Shown piece by piece: positions 6,746-7,847 of a DNA stretch of 7,847 nucleotides. The notes beneath the pieces are model-generated. The model ran no database searches. It was given only the letters and a program-made list of their open reading frames with translations, and had not been told where the DNA came from. The stretch comes from Desulfobulbaceae bacterium. GTDB taxonomy: Bacteria; Desulfobacterota; Desulfobulbia; Desulfobulbales; Desulfobulbaceae. The stretch covers positions 1 to 7,847 of the forward strand of contig SKJK01000010.1 in the NCBI GenBank assembly GCA_007121995.1, in the 5' to 3' direction. The first letter of the stretch is position 1, and each line of letters begins with the position of its first letter. The position numbers were made by a program, and so were the translations under genes.

Positions 6746-7847
6746 AATCCCCTCCCCCTGGCCTTACGCGTTATCAGCTCTTGAGCATAAGCAAGGGTCT
6801 GCGCTGTTGGCTGCGCTCCACCCAGCATTCGGGCCAATTCAGCCACTCGCTGCTGTGAATCAAGGGCATGGATCACGGTGCGAGTGTGACCGTGATCCAC
6901 CATTTTTTCGACTTTGAAGTGCATATCGGCGCAGGCGGCTATCTGCGGCAAATGACTAATGCACAGCACCTGATGATGGCCGGCCAGTTCCCTGATTTTT
7001 TCCGCCACAGCTTCGGCGGCCTGACCACCGATGCCGGCATCAACCTCATCAAAGATCACAGTATCCACCTGATCCCTTCGCGCCAGCAGGCATTTCATCG
7101 CCAGCATTAACCGTGACAACTCGCCTCCGGAGACAATTTTAGCCAATGGATGCGGTGGCATACCGGGATTGGCGGAGAAAAAAAATTCGACCCTGTCCCG
7201 GCCGGTGCTGTGGATCCCATCCATACCCAGCCCCTCTGGCTCCGTGACCCGAACCTGAAAAACTGCCTGGGCAAAACTGAGGGAAACCAACTCTCTTTCC
7301 ATGGCCGCCGCCATTCTGGCTGCTGTTTCCCGACGCGCCTGGGTGAGTTCCGCGGCTGCAAGCAGGGCCTCGGTGGAAATCTCCTCAACCTTGAGTTCCA
7401 TCCGGCCAATTTCTTCTTCGAGACTATCCAGCCGAGCGAGATCGGTTTCCGCGCTTTTGGCAAAGGCAAGGACCTCTTCCAGGGTAGCGCCGTATTTCCG
7501 GCGCAGCTGTTTCAGTTCGGCCAGACGCCCAGAGATGATCTCAAGGCGGGCGGGATCCTCTGGTATGATATCGAGATACTTGCGAAGCAGCGAATCCAGA
7601 TCCTCCAATTCGAATCCGACGGATCCGATTCTTTCCGCCAAAGGAAGCAGTTCGGCATCATGAACAGCAGCCTGTTCCATATTTTTCCTGATTTCTGTCA
7701 GAGATCCTGCCACTGTATCAGCAAGTATCCTGGAGGAAGCACCTACCAAATGAATGAGTGCATCCGAGGCTTTCAAGCGATCACGCTCCAGATGCAACCG
7801 ATCATCTTCCCCTTCGGTGACATTGGCCCTGTTGATTTCATCAATTA
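6742..7847 (-). CDS. recN: DNA repair protein RecN, 3' part (start beyond the window)
   Basis: RecN is an SMC-like ATPase that acts early in double-strand-break repair and holds DNA ends. The reading frame stays open to the right edge, where residues DEINRANVTEGED match the usual RecN EI-x-GED segment, so the N-terminal Walker A half is cut off. About 367 codons are visible of a family length near 550-560. A helical, probably coiled-coil stretch rich in Glu, Leu and Arg occupies about 7800-7280. The C-terminal ATPase half follows, with the ABC signature SGGELSRL at 7131-7108, Walker B VIFDEVDAG at 7059-7033 and the switch histidine in ISHLPQIA just after. The TTG near 7797 is internal and not a start. 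The TGA stop lies inside the GTGA that starts the next gene, giving a 4-base overlap. An 11-bp inverted repeat lies within the gene at 6869-6899. Identification is firm. Confidence 0.95.
   Translation of the reverse strand, partial: IDEINRANVTEGEDDRLHLERDRLKASDALIHLVGASSRILADTVAGSLTEIRKNMEQAAVHDAELLPLAERIGSVGFELEDLDSLLRKYLDIIPEDPARLEIISGRLAELKQLRRKYGATLEEVLAFAKSAETDLARLDSLEEEIGRMELKVEEISTEALLAAAELTQARRETAARMAAAMERELVSLSFAQAVFQVRVTEPEGLGMDGIHSTGRDRVEFFFSANPGMPPHPLAKIVSGGELSRLMLAMKCLLARRDQVDTVIFDEVDAGIGGQAAEAVAEKIRELAGHHQVLCISHLPQIAACADMHFKVEKMVDHGHTRTVIHALDSQQRVAELARMLGGAQPTAQTLAYAQELITRKARGRGL
6749..6755 (-). promoter_or_regulatory. Ribosome binding site for the PP-loop gene
   Basis: The minus strand reads GGAGGGG, ending 3 bases before the GTG start at 6745 within a longer G-rich run (6749-6758), inside the last codons of recN. 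It supports the GTG start and translational coupling to recN. Confidence 0.6.

Noticed and set aside
7611..7640. Overlapping small palindromes (CGGATCCG, GAATC/GATTC) in recN
   Set aside because: Short arms inside a conserved coding region; nothing beyond chance.

Overview
The window reads as an ordinary-looking chromosomal segment of a Gram-negative bacterium. My best guess is a Desulfobacterota (former Deltaproteobacteria) relative of the Desulfobulbus/Desulfotalea type. This rests on the protein flavour, the gene order and the three-cysteine PP-loop protein that such anaerobes carry; no rRNA or other decisive marker is present, so it is inference. All eight supported genes lie on the minus strand, so transcription runs from high to low coordinates.

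From right to left: the 3' two-thirds of recN (7847-6742, start outside the window); a PP-loop ATPase with a C-terminal NFACT-R-like domain (6745-5699); an HD-domain CCA/poly(A) nucleotidyltransferase (5711-4158); rlmE (4165-3563); a 196-base gap with a terminator-like hairpin and a palindrome; yebC (3366-2617); ruvC (2596-2111); ruvA (2077-1451); and ruvB (1373-327). The first four genes overlap end to start by 4, 13 and 8 bases and look translationally coupled. The yebC-ruvC-ruvA-ruvB block has gaps of 20, 33 and 77 bases and is the widespread Holliday-junction resolution operon. The last 326 bases hold no gene I can support.

Functionally there are two themes. RecN and RuvABC act early and late in recombinational double-strand-break repair. 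The nucleotidyltransferase, RlmE and YebC act on tRNA 3' ends, 23S rRNA and translation or transcription. The PP-loop protein sits between the two groups and probably belongs to the RNA theme.

No defence system, mobile element, CRISPR array or tRNA gene was found. The most interesting item is the PP-loop/NFACT-R protein. It resembles [4Fe-4S]-dependent tRNA thiolases (a CxxC plus a distant Cys) but has lost the usual RNA-binding modules and carries an NFACT-R-like domain instead. Its substrate cannot be read from the sequence. Secondary items are an 11-bp perfect inverted repeat inside recN, the hairpin/palindrome pair between rlmE and yebC, and a 17-codon frame ahead of ruvB.
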